DNA of 64,000 nucleotides from NCBI GenBank assembly GCA_023447635.1, contig JAEXNA010000217.1:67048-131047 (forward strand), read 5' to 3'. The notes under the pieces are model-generated. The model had not been told where the DNA came from and did no database searches. It saw nothing but the letters and a program-made list of their open reading frames with translations. Positions 51,453 through 59,104 of this stretch are shown here, one piece after another; positions within the stretch are counted from its first letter, which is position 1; every line of letters begins with the position of its first letter. The stretch is from Vulcanimicrobiota bacterium (GTDB taxonomy: Bacteria > Vulcanimicrobiota > Xenobia > Xenobiales > JADMJV01). Position numbers and translations under genes: made by a program.

Positions 51453-52556
51453 ATGTTGGGTAGTGAAGCGGTCCGCACCTTAGAGCACGATTGGCTTCTG
51501 CTCAATCGCTCGGTGGAAAAAGCGTTCCGCGAAGGCCATCTGTCGAAGGCCGAGGACATCTGCTGGGAAAGCCTTTCCAAGGCCAAGCTGATCGGGGAGT
51601 TCGAACCGCGTCTGGCGATCTCCCTTTCGAATCTGGCGGTGATCCAGCGACTCCGCGGCCAGCGAGACCGCGCCGAGGACCTATCGAACATCGCGCTGCG
51701 GATCTTCCAGGCGGTCGACCGGCGTAGTCCAATGATGGCCAAAGGGCTGCTCAACGCGGCGGGGTTCTTTCACGACGAAGGCCGCTGGGGCGAGGCCCGC
51801 CGCCTGTACGGCAAGGCGATCAATCTGCTCGAAGAAGGGCAGCACGAGGACCTGCTGTGCCAGGCGCTGGTGCTCTACGCCCGCCTATGCTCGGACCAGG
51901 GTCGCGACCCCCAGGCGGAAACGCTGCTCAAGCGCGTGCAGTCGCTGGACCCCCAGGGGGCTGCCTGCCGGGCGCTGTTCCTGCTGACCTCGGCCCAGGT
52001 GGCGCTGCGCCAGGAGCGGCTCGCGCGATCGGAACAGTTGCTCGACGACTGCCGCGCTCTGCTGGTGGACGGGGTCGAACTCGAGGCGATCTGGCTGTCT
52101 TCGATGCTGGCTCTACGGGGCGACCTGGATGCAGCCATGTATATGGCATCGCGCCAGGTGTCGGGTTCGAACTCGGGCGACTTTGCCAAACGGACGGCCG
52201 CCGTGATTCACGCTTTTCAGCAGGCGCTCGATATCCGGGAGGGGATTTTCGGGCCCTATCACGCTTCCTGCGGCTCGATCCATCGCCGGCTAGGCACGTT
52301 TTATCTGGAGGTCGGCAACTACGAGGTGGCCGAGCAGCTGATCCGCAAGGCGCTGACCATCGCCCTGTCGGCGCGCGGTCCGTACCACCAGGAGACCTTG
52401 AAGTGTCTGGAAGCGTCGCAAGAGATGCTGCGGTTGGTTGGGCGGCACGACGAAGCGAGCGATATGGAAGCCAGGGTGGGGCAGGTCGAAAAGAAGGTTC
52501 GCGAGCGCGCCCGCGAGACTTACGTAACCTGGGGCGACCCGGAAGACCATGCTTGA
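51453..52556 (+). CDS. TPR protein (kinesin light chain-like repeats)
   Basis: The 367 residues contain about seven TPR-like helix pairs of the 42-residue TPR_12 class (for example AISLSNLAVIQRLRGQRDRA, ALVLYARLCSDQGRDPQAET, HRRLGTFYLEVGNYEVAEQL). No other domain is visible and there is no signal peptide. A GGAG lies 9 bases upstream of the ATG, inside the coding region of the divergent gene. It overlaps the endonuclease Q gene by 8 bases and is therefore co-translated with it. The partner protein is unknown. Confidence 0.78.
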   Translation: MLGSEAVRTLEHDWLLLNRSVEKAFREGHLSKAEDICWESLSKAKLIGEFEPRLAISLSNLAVIQRLRGQRDRAEDLSNIALRIFQAVDRRSPMMAKGLLNAAGFFHDEGRWGEARRLYGKAINLLEEGQHEDLLCQALVLYARLCSDQGRDPQAETLLKRVQSLDPQGAACRALFLLTSAQVALRQERLARSEQLLDDCRALLVDGVELEAIWLSSMLALRGDLDAAMYMASRQVSGSNSGDFAKRTAAVIHAFQQALDIREGIFGPYHASCGSIHRRLGTFYLEVGNYEVAEQLIRKALTIALSARGPYHQETLKCLEASQEMLRLVGRHDEASDMEARVGQVEKKVRERARETYVTWGDPEDHA

Positions 52557-53790
52557 GATCTACGCCGACCTGCATATCCACATCGGACGCAACAGCGCGG
52601 GTCGGCAGGTCAAGATCACCGCGTCGGCCGACCTGACGCTAGAGAATATTCTGACCGAATGCGTCGAGCGCAAAGGGATCGAGCTGATCGGCATCATCGA
52701 CTGCGCCTGCACGGGGGTGCTCAAGGACATGCGCGAACTGATCGCGCGGGGCGACCTGAAGGAGCTACCCGAGGGCGGGCTTCTGCACCGCAAGAAGGTG
52801 GTGCTGATTCCCGGCGCCGAGATCGAAGCGGTGGAGCCGGGCGGCGGCGTGTCCCACCATCTGTGTTACTTCCCCTATCTGCGTAACCTGGCCGAGTTCT
52901 CTCGCGCGGTGGGACGGCACATAACCAACATGGAGCTGTCCTCCCAGCGCTGCGGTCTGCCGGCGGCGGAGCTGCTCGCAATGGTCTCGGCTACCGGTGG
53001 GATCATGATGGTGGCGCACGCTTTTACTCCGCACAAAGGCGCTTACGGGAACGCCTGCCGACGGCTGGAAGAGCTGTTCGGGCCGCGCTTCGGAGAGTTG
53101 GCGGGGGTCGAGATCGGGCTTTCGGCGGATTTATCTATGGCGGCTCGGTTCTCCGAGCTCGAAGGGATCCCGCTGCTGACCAATTCGGATGCGCACTCTC
53201 TGCCGCGCATCGGACGGGAAGTGAACCGGATCGCGGTCGAGAAGGTGAACTACACCGAACTGGTGCTGGCTCTGAAGGGCGAAGGGGGTCGCAAGATTCT
53301 GGCCAACTACGGCGTTCGCCCTGCGCTGGGGCGCTACTATCGTTCCTACTGCGAGCGCTGCGACCGCTCGCTGGGCGCTTTACCGGCGCCCGTGCTTTGC
53401 TGCCCTCACTGCGCCGAGTCGGGACGACAGTTCACGCTGGGCACAGCGGACCGGCTGGAGGAGATCTGCCCCGATCCGGCCACGGCCGAGGCGATCGCGC
53501 TACGGCCCGAATATCGCTATCAGGTCCCGCTGTCCTATCTGGAAGGGTTCGGCCCCAAGACGGTGGACCGGCTGCTAAGCCGGATCGGCAGTGAGATGGT
53601 CGCCATGCACGAGGCTTCGCGAGGCCGCCTGGCGGCCGCCGTGGGATACGAGATGGCCGACCGGATTCTGCGCTCGCGGGCCGGGCAGGTGGTCTTGAAA
53701 GACGGAGGCGGAGGGCACTACGGCGGCGTCAGCAGCGCGGCCGCTTCCCCCGTCGACGGCGAAGAAGGCCAGCTGAGCTTATTCTCCTAA
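52549..53790 (+). CDS. endonuclease Q-like PHP-domain protein
   Basis: The 413-residue protein starts with the PHP phosphoesterase motif YADLHIHIGRNSAG, then KITASADLTLENIL, DCACTGVL, GAEIEA, LTNSDAH. A zinc ribbon (YCERCD and CCPHC, near residues 266-290) and a C-terminal helix-hairpin-helix region (YLEGFGPKTVDRLL) follow. This is the arrangement of EndoQ, which nicks DNA 5' to deaminated bases (uracil, hypoxanthine, xanthine), and of Bacillus YqxK. Coupled to the TPR gene. The family assignment is strong; activity is inferred. Confidence 0.85.
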   Translation: MLEIYADLHIHIGRNSAGRQVKITASADLTLENILTECVERKGIELIGIIDCACTGVLKDMRELIARGDLKELPEGGLLHRKKVVLIPGAEIEAVEPGGGVSHHLCYFPYLRNLAEFSRAVGRHITNMELSSQRCGLPAAELLAMVSATGGIMMVAHAFTPHKGAYGNACRRLEELFGPRFGELAGVEIGLSADLSMAARFSELEGIPLLTNSDAHSLPRIGREVNRIAVEKVNYTELVLALKGEGGRKILANYGVRPALGRYYRSYCERCDRSLGALPAPVLCCPHCAESGRQFTLGTADRLEEICPDPATAEAIALRPEYRYQVPLSYLEGFGPKTVDRLLSRIGSEMVAMHEASRGRLAAAVGYEMADRILRSRAGQVVLKDGGGGHYGGVSSAAASPVDGEEGQLSLFS

Positions 53791-54102
53791 CCCTTTGAGA
53801 AACGCTTCCGGGTAGGTGACTTCGTAGAACAGCTGCAGTCGATCTCCACGCTCTCCGCTTTTGCCTTCGACCAGGTTGAGAGGCCCCAGCAGATAGTTCC
53901 AGAGTGGGGTGGTGCGGGCGGCCCATTCAGGCTCGTCGCATTCGATCTGGTAGCGCACGGGGCGCGAGCCGTAGATGAGGATACTTACATTGAGCAGGGG
54001 AGAGTCGGGGAGACGCAGCCCGAGCCGTATCCCCGGCTCTTCCCCCAGATAGAGCAGATAGAGCGAGCTGACCGGGGTGTTTTTCACCTGGCCCTCGGCC
54101 AC
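53779..54102 (-). CDS. small hypothetical protein overlapping the endonuclease Q 3' end
   Basis: The 107 residues from GTG at 54102 show a strand-rich pattern (SSLYLLYLGEEPGIRLGLRL, LNVSILIYGSRPVRYQIEC, LQLFYEVTYPEAFLKGL). The frame is open and protein-like further upstream into the rph 3' end (LTRLEVSFLRSLRKAVAEG), but no ATG, GTG or TTG occurs there. The start is therefore uncertain. It overlaps the opposite-strand endonuclease Q gene by 12 bases. No family is recognised. Confidence 0.5.
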   Translation of the reverse strand: MAEGQVKNTPVSSLYLLYLGEEPGIRLGLRLPDSPLLNVSILIYGSRPVRYQIECDEPEWAARTTPLWNYLLGPLNLVEGKSGERGDRLQLFYEVTYPEAFLKGLGE

Positions 54103-54172
54103 CGCTTTGCGCAGCGAGCGCAGGAAGGAGACCTCCAGGCGGGTCAGCGCGCGCAGGTCAGCCTCCTGGGGG

Positions 54173-54916
54173 TCATACCGCAGCTCGATTCCAGCCGACC
54201 CCGGCTTGCTCTAGCGCTTCCCGCTGCAAGGCGAACAGCTGCTCGAGAGCGACCCAGCCGGCGTCGAGGATGGCGTCGAGTTCGCGTCGGCTGAAGCTGC
54301 CGTGTTCGGCGGTGCCCTGGACCTCGATCAGCCCTCCGTCGGAGGTCATAACCAGGTTCAGGTCGGTCCCCGCGCGGGAGTCTTCCGTGTAGTCGAGGTC
54401 GGTCAGCACCTGACCGTCGACGATGCCCAGGGAGATGGCAGCGACCTGGTGCTGGAACGGGAGCCGGGCGATTTTGCCCTGCTCGAGGAGTTTATGGCAG
54501 GCCAGCGCCAGGGCTACCCAGCCGCCGGTGATCGAGGCGGTGCGCGTGCCGGCGTCGGCTACGATGACGTCGCAATCTACGGTCAAGGTGCGCGGTCCCA
54601 GGGCGGGCAGGTCGGTGACCCCGCGCAGGGAGCGACCGATCAGGCGCTGGATTTCGTGAGTGCGACCGTTCGAGTTGCCGAAGTCGCGGCGGCTGCGCTG
54701 ATGGGTGGCGCGAGGCAGCATGGCGTATTCGGCCTTGACCCATCCGCGCTCGCCGTCTTTCATCCAGGGCGGCTGGCGCTCTTCGAGCGAGCAGGCGCAG
54801 AGCACGCGGGTGACCCCGGAGTGCACCATGACGGAGCCTTCAGCGTGGGGCAGGTAGTTGGTCTCGAATCGCCAGGGGCGCAGGGCGCTTTCGGCGCGGT
54901 CTTCAAATCTGGGCAT
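54173..54916 (-). CDS. rph: ribonuclease PH
   Basis: The 247-residue phosphorolytic exoribonuclease trims tRNA 3' ends. Family motifs are GSVMVHSGVTRVLCACSLEE, GWVKAEYAMLPRATHQRSRRD, the RLIGRSLRGVTDL loop, LTVDCDVIVADAGTRTASITGG and DLDYTEDSRAGTDLNLVMT. Length is typical. The RNase Z-like gene lies about 3 kb away on the same strand, but the two are separated by plus-strand genes. Confidence 0.96.
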   Translation of the reverse strand: MPRFEDRAESALRPWRFETNYLPHAEGSVMVHSGVTRVLCACSLEERQPPWMKDGERGWVKAEYAMLPRATHQRSRRDFGNSNGRTHEIQRLIGRSLRGVTDLPALGPRTLTVDCDVIVADAGTRTASITGGWVALALACHKLLEQGKIARLPFQHQVAAISLGIVDGQVLTDLDYTEDSRAGTDLNLVMTSDGGLIEVQGTAEHGSFSRRELDAILDAGWVALEQLFALQREALEQAGVGWNRAAV

Positions 54917-54972
54917 GGGGCGGCCTTCGGGCTCGAGGGGGCCGGGTCCCTTGTCGAGAAGTCTGACCGGCT

Positions 54973-55713
54973 ATGGATGATTTCTTGAAAGGCCAGAGCG
55001 AGGCGGGCACCTTCGATTCCCGAGGAGAGTTCACCGTCGCGCTGGAGAAGCAGATGCGCATTAGGCCAGGCTTTGACTCAGGGAAGCCGCTTCGACTTTT
55101 GGGGAACGTCGAGCAGAAGACGGCGGCGTGCTTCTTGAAGATCCGCTACTTCTTCCAGGCGGAATACGTCAAGGTGCAAAAGTCTGACCAGTTCCGCTCG
55201 ACGTTGGTGCGCAACCCTTCGCGGTGTCATTGGATCCGGGACGGCGCGATCTGCTACGTCCAGGAACTGCGAGCCTTGACCAGCGATATTTGCGCTGAGA
55301 TCTATCTATCGGCCGACGGCCTGCCATCGGACCTGACCGGCTTTGTCGTTCGTCCCTGCGAAGAGTCCGAGCGTCGCCTGCAAGTGGCTTATCGGGCTCT
55401 GGCCGATCAGGCCAGCGCGACCTATCAGGCGCTGGAGGGGTACAAGGCCGGACCGTTCGCCGGGCACGTGAAAGACCTGGGGGGAGCGGTGGCCGCCATG
55501 GCGGTCCTTCTCGGTGTGGTTGCTGTTCCTCAGGGCGCTTTGCTTACGGCACTGGCCACCGGAGCGCCCGTGGCGGCGATCGGTGGAGCCATGGCCCTGG
55601 GGTTGTCCAGCGCCGACCAGCAGAAGGTCGTCGACGATTGCTTGACCCGACTTCGCTGGGTGGCCAGGGCGCCTCATCAACACCTGGGGGTCGAGGATCC
55701 CACTCCGCCATAA
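54973..55713 (+). CDS. hypothetical protein with C-terminal hydrophobic segments
   Basis: The 246 residues contain a globular N-terminal part (QKTAACFLKIRYFFQAEYVK, HWIRDGAICYVQELRAL) and two hydrophobic stretches (AVAAMAVLLGVVAVPQGALL and APVAAIGGAMALGL) near 175-215. The Trp- and Cys-rich middle (RNPSRCHWIRDG) is distinctive. There is no ribosome binding site of note and no recognised family. It could be membrane-associated through the C-terminus. Confidence 0.6.
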   Translation: MDDFLKGQSEAGTFDSRGEFTVALEKQMRIRPGFDSGKPLRLLGNVEQKTAACFLKIRYFFQAEYVKVQKSDQFRSTLVRNPSRCHWIRDGAICYVQELRALTSDICAEIYLSADGLPSDLTGFVVRPCEESERRLQVAYRALADQASATYQALEGYKAGPFAGHVKDLGGAVAAMAVLLGVVAVPQGALLTALATGAPVAAIGGAMALGLSSADQQKVVDDCLTRLRWVARAPHQHLGVEDPTPP

Positions 55714-55719
55714 AAAAAA

Positions 55720-55745
55720 GAGCCGAGTCATCGCTGACTCGGCTC
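55720..55745. terminator. perfect 11-bp hairpin between convergent genes
   Basis: GAGCCGAGTCA and TGACTCGGCTC enclose a TCGC loop. The minus strand is followed by a T-run (CTTTTTTTTA), so it terminates the metalloprotease gene; the plus strand has only a weak T-run. Confidence 0.82.
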
Positions 55746-55765
55746 TCCTGTGAGGGCTGTTGGCC

Positions 55766-57313
55766 TTAGTGGTTGTGGTCGTGACCGGCGACGTGCTCGT
55801 GGCCGTGGCTGCAAGAGACGATAGCGACGCGCTGCAGTTCCTGCTCGCCCTTTTCGTTGGGGGCGACGTAGGCTTTGTAGACGCTGCCGTCGGGACGGAA
55901 CAGGTCCTTCATCTCTGGGGCCTTGTCGGTGAACAGGATCTGGTCGTTCTGGAGCATCAGCTTGGCGCCTTTTTCGGCTTCCGAGGCGACGCTGTTGTTG
56001 ACCGGCAGGATGCCGAACATCGGCTGCTCGGTGGTGGTGCTGAACTTCACACCGGCCAGGGCGCCGGCGTCGGCTCCGAAGGTGTGGTCGCGCTCGACGG
56101 TCTTGCCGCTGAAGGCGATCGGCTCGCTCTTGAAGAGACCGGAAGCGGACTCGGCCGAGAGCAGTTCACGACGCACCATTACGTCTTTGATGATGTCGGC
56201 GCGAGCGCCGTTGTTGTAGGCGGCGTCAGCGGCGACCAGGTGACCGGCCATCTCTTTGAAGGTGGTTTCCGAGTTCTTGGGCGACTGGTTCAGCTGTCCG
56301 ACCAGCAGTTTGAAGCTCTCTTCGCCAGCCGACTTCAGAGCGGCTTCGGGCGACATTCCGGCGGCGCGGTTAGCGTCAGAGATGCCGTCGACCACGTCGT
56401 AGAAAGCGCCGGCCCACAGGCGGGCGAAGTCGTGCACTTCGTGACCCAGGTTGTCCTTGTCGCCGCGCTCGGGCAGGGTGGCGGGGTCTTTGTAGGTGAA
56501 GCTGTTCAGCATCGTGCGGATACCGTGGTCGCCCAGGCCCAGCTCTTTACCGAAGCCTTCGCCCATATCGGACAGCAGGTTGGGACCTGAGGAGATGTCG
56601 CCGGTGCCGCCGGTCTGCTGCACGATCTTGGCGATCGAGGTGTCGTTCTGCAGGGTCATCAGCATGGCCAGGTTGTCGCCAAACGCTTCGTGGAAGGCGC
56701 CGGTTTCGGCACCGGTGCCTTCGAGGTAGCCGGGGCGAACGGCGTCGAGGATAGCGTGGCCGGCTTCATGCGATGCGACTTCACCGGAGTCGCCGGTGCT
56801 GATCGACTTGTAGTCGAAGAAGTGGACGCCTTCCATCTGGCGGGCGTAGAAGGCGTTGGGCCATTCTCCGGTTTCGGGCGAGACGGTCAGCTGCTTCTTG
56901 CCGAAGGCCCACTCGATCTCTTTGCCGGTGATCTCTTCAGAGACCTGGTTGAACTTGTTGACGGTGTTGGCGACGGCCGAGAAGGCGATGGAGCCGGTCG
57001 CTTTTTCGTGACCTTCGGGGTAGACGAAGTTGCCGTCGGCGCCGGGGGTCAGCTTGTACGAGGGGTCGGGGCGAAGGCCGACCAGCTGGCCGAAGACGAA
57101 GACGGCCTTTTTGTTTTCGAGTTTAACGGAGTCGGTGCTGAGCTTGCCGTTGTCGTTGTTCACGCTCAGGGAGATGGTGTCGTTGTTATGAACCTTGGGG
57201 TCCTGAGCATTGTGGGTGAACTCTTTGGTCTCGGCCTGGGGGGCAGAGTTAGCGGCGGCCTGGGGGGCGGCGGCGGGGCGAGCTACGTTGAAGTTATTGC
57301 TGGAAATGTTCAT
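55766..57313 (-). CDS. M4-like (thermolysin-type) zinc metalloprotease with His-rich tail
   Basis: The 515 residues have a zinc-binding HEAGH at 182-186 and the glutamate ligand at 209 (GAETGAFHEAFGDN). This is the HExxH...GAxxEAxxD arrangement of thermolysin-family M4 peptidases. The following VHDFARLWAGAFYDVVDGIS is an M4-like C-terminal helix. There is no signal peptide; the N-terminal 40 residues are Ala/Gln/Asn-rich. The tail is unusual, SHGHEHVAGHDHNH, which could bind zinc or copper. The ATG at 57313 has GGAGT 6 bases upstream. It is a rare cytoplasmic-looking or non-classically exported member. Confidence 0.8.
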   Translation of the reverse strand: MNISSNNFNVARPAAAPQAAANSAPQAETKEFTHNAQDPKVHNNDTISLSVNNDNGKLSTDSVKLENKKAVFVFGQLVGLRPDPSYKLTPGADGNFVYPEGHEKATGSIAFSAVANTVNKFNQVSEEITGKEIEWAFGKKQLTVSPETGEWPNAFYARQMEGVHFFDYKSISTGDSGEVASHEAGHAILDAVRPGYLEGTGAETGAFHEAFGDNLAMLMTLQNDTSIAKIVQQTGGTGDISSGPNLLSDMGEGFGKELGLGDHGIRTMLNSFTYKDPATLPERGDKDNLGHEVHDFARLWAGAFYDVVDGISDANRAAGMSPEAALKSAGEESFKLLVGQLNQSPKNSETTFKEMAGHLVAADAAYNNGARADIIKDVMVRRELLSAESASGLFKSEPIAFSGKTVERDHTFGADAGALAGVKFSTTTEQPMFGILPVNNSVASEAEKGAKLMLQNDQILFTDKAPEMKDLFRPDGSVYKAYVAPNEKGEQELQRVAIVSCSHGHEHVAGHDHNH

Positions 57314-57425
57314 GATGTGACTCCGAATATTCAAAAGGTTTTTCGTTCTATGGGCTGCAGAATAGCCTACGGATCGGGCGAGAATTTGGACATCCTGTTA
57401 ACACGCGCCCAACAGCCGCCTTTGA

Positions 57426-57468
57426 GGGGAGGGAGGTCAGGGGAGGGTGGAGAGGTCCAGGGGAGGGG
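57426..57468 (+). promoter_or_regulatory. G-quadruplex-prone G-run cluster
   Basis: G-runs at 57426-57429, 57431-57433, 57440-57443, 57445-57447, 57460-57463 and 57465-57468 fit the four-run G3+ N1-7 pattern. The tract lies in the 184-base gap between the metalloprotease and the next plus-strand gene, 30 bases before the latter. Whether it folds is untested. Confidence 0.4.
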
Positions 57469-57497
57469 AATGCGCGGCGGGCGGGTAAAGCGGCCGG

Positions 57498-57761
57498 ATG
57501 TCAATGCCGCTATCCGACGAGCGGCTCGTCCGAGAGATGGGCGAGCTGACCAGCGATCTGGTCTCCCTGTTCGAGGCCAAGTACCCTCGCTTCTACAACG
57601 CCATGACGGGGTTAGAGAAAGACGAACTGGTCGAGATGATGATCGAACTTTGCGACGTCTTCGACCTGCATCGCGACCTGACCGCCGAGGTGGCCAGCCG
57701 CTATAAAGAGCATCGTATGGTGAGCGGCTCTTTAGAGGATAGAGATTGGCCAGAGAATTAG
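57498..57761 (+). CDS. small helical protein, unknown function
   Basis: The 87-residue helical protein (MGELTSDLVSLFEAKYPRFY, KDELVEMMIELCDVFDLHRD) resembles many small bacterial DUFs but shows no diagnostic motif. It overlaps the downstream cutA start by 16 bases, so both are probably made from one mRNA. A second ATG lies 6 bases later. No clear ribosome binding site is present. Confidence 0.6.
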   Translation: MSMPLSDERLVREMGELTSDLVSLFEAKYPRFYNAMTGLEKDELVEMMIELCDVFDLHRDLTAEVASRYKEHRMVSGSLEDRDWPEN

Positions 57762-58096
57762 GGCTGGCTTCCGGCCAGGGGCAAGCGGTGGCCAAGATCA
57801 CCTGTCCCACAGCCGAGGTGGCGAACGACCTGGCCGCAGCCCTGGTCGAGCGCCGGTTGGCCGCCTGTGTGAACGTCGTGCCCGGAATCACCTCGGTCTA
57901 TCACTGGAAAGGCGAGGTCTGCCGCGACAGTGAGGTGCTGCTTCTGGCAAAGACCCGCTCGGAGCTAGCGTCGCAAGTTCTCGAGGTGGTGGCGCAGCTT
58001 CATCCTTATGACGTGCCGGAAGTCTTGTGGCTGCGGGTAGAGCAGGGGAGCGCGAGCTACCTGGACTGGCTGGATCAGGCACTTCTGGGGGACTGA
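57746..58096 (+). CDS. cutA: CutA-family divalent cation tolerance protein
   Basis: The 116-residue protein has the CutA core: ITCPTAEVANDLAAALVERR, LAACVNVVPGITSVYHWKGE and EVLLLAKTR, followed by HPYDVPEVLWLRVEQGSASY. It forms trimers related in fold to PII signalling proteins; the link to copper tolerance is historical. The start used is TTG at 57746 (GAGG upstream), and a GTG at 57788 (AGGGG upstream) is a plausible alternative that would leave 102 residues. Confidence 0.9.
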   Translation: MARELGLASGQGQAVAKITCPTAEVANDLAAALVERRLAACVNVVPGITSVYHWKGEVCRDSEVLLLAKTRSELASQVLEVVAQLHPYDVPEVLWLRVEQGSASYLDWLDQALLGD

Positions 58097-58276
58097 CGAG
58101 AGCCCCGTAGGCATCGGTGCTGGGCGGCGCGAACGTTTTTCGGCTCGGATGAAGGGTTCCGGGCCTTACCGTCGCGAACACGCGCGGATAAGGATTTCAA
58201 GTGGACCTCTGCTATAGGGAGGCTGCTTAGGGGACCGATTGGATTTTCAGCGAGAACCGAGTTCTCGACGGGAGTC

Positions 58277-58294
58277 CATCCTATAAGGAGGATG
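58277..58294 (+). promoter_or_regulatory. hairpin sequestering the ferredoxin Shine-Dalgarno
   Basis: CATCCT and AGGATG form a perfect 6-bp stem around loop ATAAGG. The right arm and loop contain AGGAGG, the ribosome binding site of the ferredoxin gene. A second perfect hairpin (CGAGAAC / GTTCTCG) is at 58251-58267. Together they could make translation start conditional, but no effector is indicated. Confidence 0.35.
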
Positions 58295-58296
58295 CG

Positions 58297-58539
58297 ATGA
58301 CTTACGTTATTACCGAGCCTTGCAAAGGCGTGAAAGACGCGGCCTGCGTCGAAGTCTGCCCGGTGGACTGCATTCATTCCAAGGACGACGAGGACATGTT
58401 CTACATCGACCCCGAGGAGTGCATCGACTGCGGCGCCTGCCTGCCGGTTTGCCCGGTAGAGGCGATCTTCCCGGACGATGACCTGCCGGAAGGCCAGGAG
58501 AAGTTCCTGGAAGTCAACGCGGCGTTCTACCAGAAGTAG
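58297..58539 (+). CDS. fdxA: FdxA-type 7Fe-8S ferredoxin
   Basis: The 80-residue electron carrier has cysteines in CKGVKDAACVEVCPVDC and CIDCGACLPVCPVEAI. Together they bind a [3Fe-4S] and a [4Fe-4S] cluster. The spacing of the first cluster (Cys then CxxxCP) is that of FdxA. The ribosome binding site AGGAGG is 5 bases before the ATG and is partly sequestered by a predicted hairpin. Confidence 0.93.
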   Translation: MTYVITEPCKGVKDAACVEVCPVDCIHSKDDEDMFYIDPEECIDCGACLPVCPVEAIFPDDDLPEGQEKFLEVNAAFYQK

Positions 58540-58559
58540 TCGACGCGGCGACGAAGCGG

Positions 58560-58591
58560 ACGGCCCGGTTCCCTGTGGGGAGGCGGGCCGT
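58560..58591 (+). terminator. intrinsic terminator after fdxA
   Basis: ACGGCCCG and CGGGCCGT arms are followed by TTGCTTTCT. Confidence 0.72.
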
Positions 58592-58620
58592 TTGCTTTCT
58601 CCCCGAGTCTTGCCTTGGGG

Positions 58621-59034
58621 TTGCGCGTTCGAAGTGAGCAAGGTTGTCCTTTTCGAAGCGGCAAGTTGGGGTTGCGCGTTCGTAGTGGACAAGCTTGGCG
58701 GGTTCGAAGCGGCGAGCTTGGAGTTGCGCGTTGGTAGTGGCCAAGCTTGGCGCGTTCGAAGCGGCAAGGTCGGGGTTGCGCGTTCGAAGTGAGCAAGGTT
58801 GGCCTTTTCGAAGCGGCAAGGTTGGGGTTGCGCGTTCGAAGTGAGCAAGCTTGGCGGGTTCGAAGTGGCAAGGTCGGGGTTGCGCGTTCGAAGTGGACTA
58901 GCTTGGCGGGTTCGAAGTGGCAAGGTAGGGGTTGCGCGTTCGAAGCGAGCAAGGTTGTCCTTTTCGAAGCGGCAAGTTCGGGGTTGCGCGTTGGTAGTGG
59001 ACAAGTTTGGCGCGTTCGAAATGGTAACTTGGGG
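58621..59034. repeat. 52-bp minisatellite, eight tandem units
   Basis: Units start at 58621, 58672, 58724, 58776, 58828, 58880, 58932 and 58984, with a period of 51-52 bases. Each begins TTGCGCGTTCGAAGTG-like and contains two 26-base half units with TTCGAA, so the array is a dimer-based minisatellite. The period is not a multiple of three, so it is unlikely to code. It fills the gap between fdxA and the GGDEF gene. No gene is seen in it. Confidence 0.9.
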
Positions 59035-59104
59035 TCCGCATTTCCCCCCGCATGGAGCGTGGCCAGGCCACGCGGGCGAAAATCGTCTTGTGTGGAGATG
59101 GATT

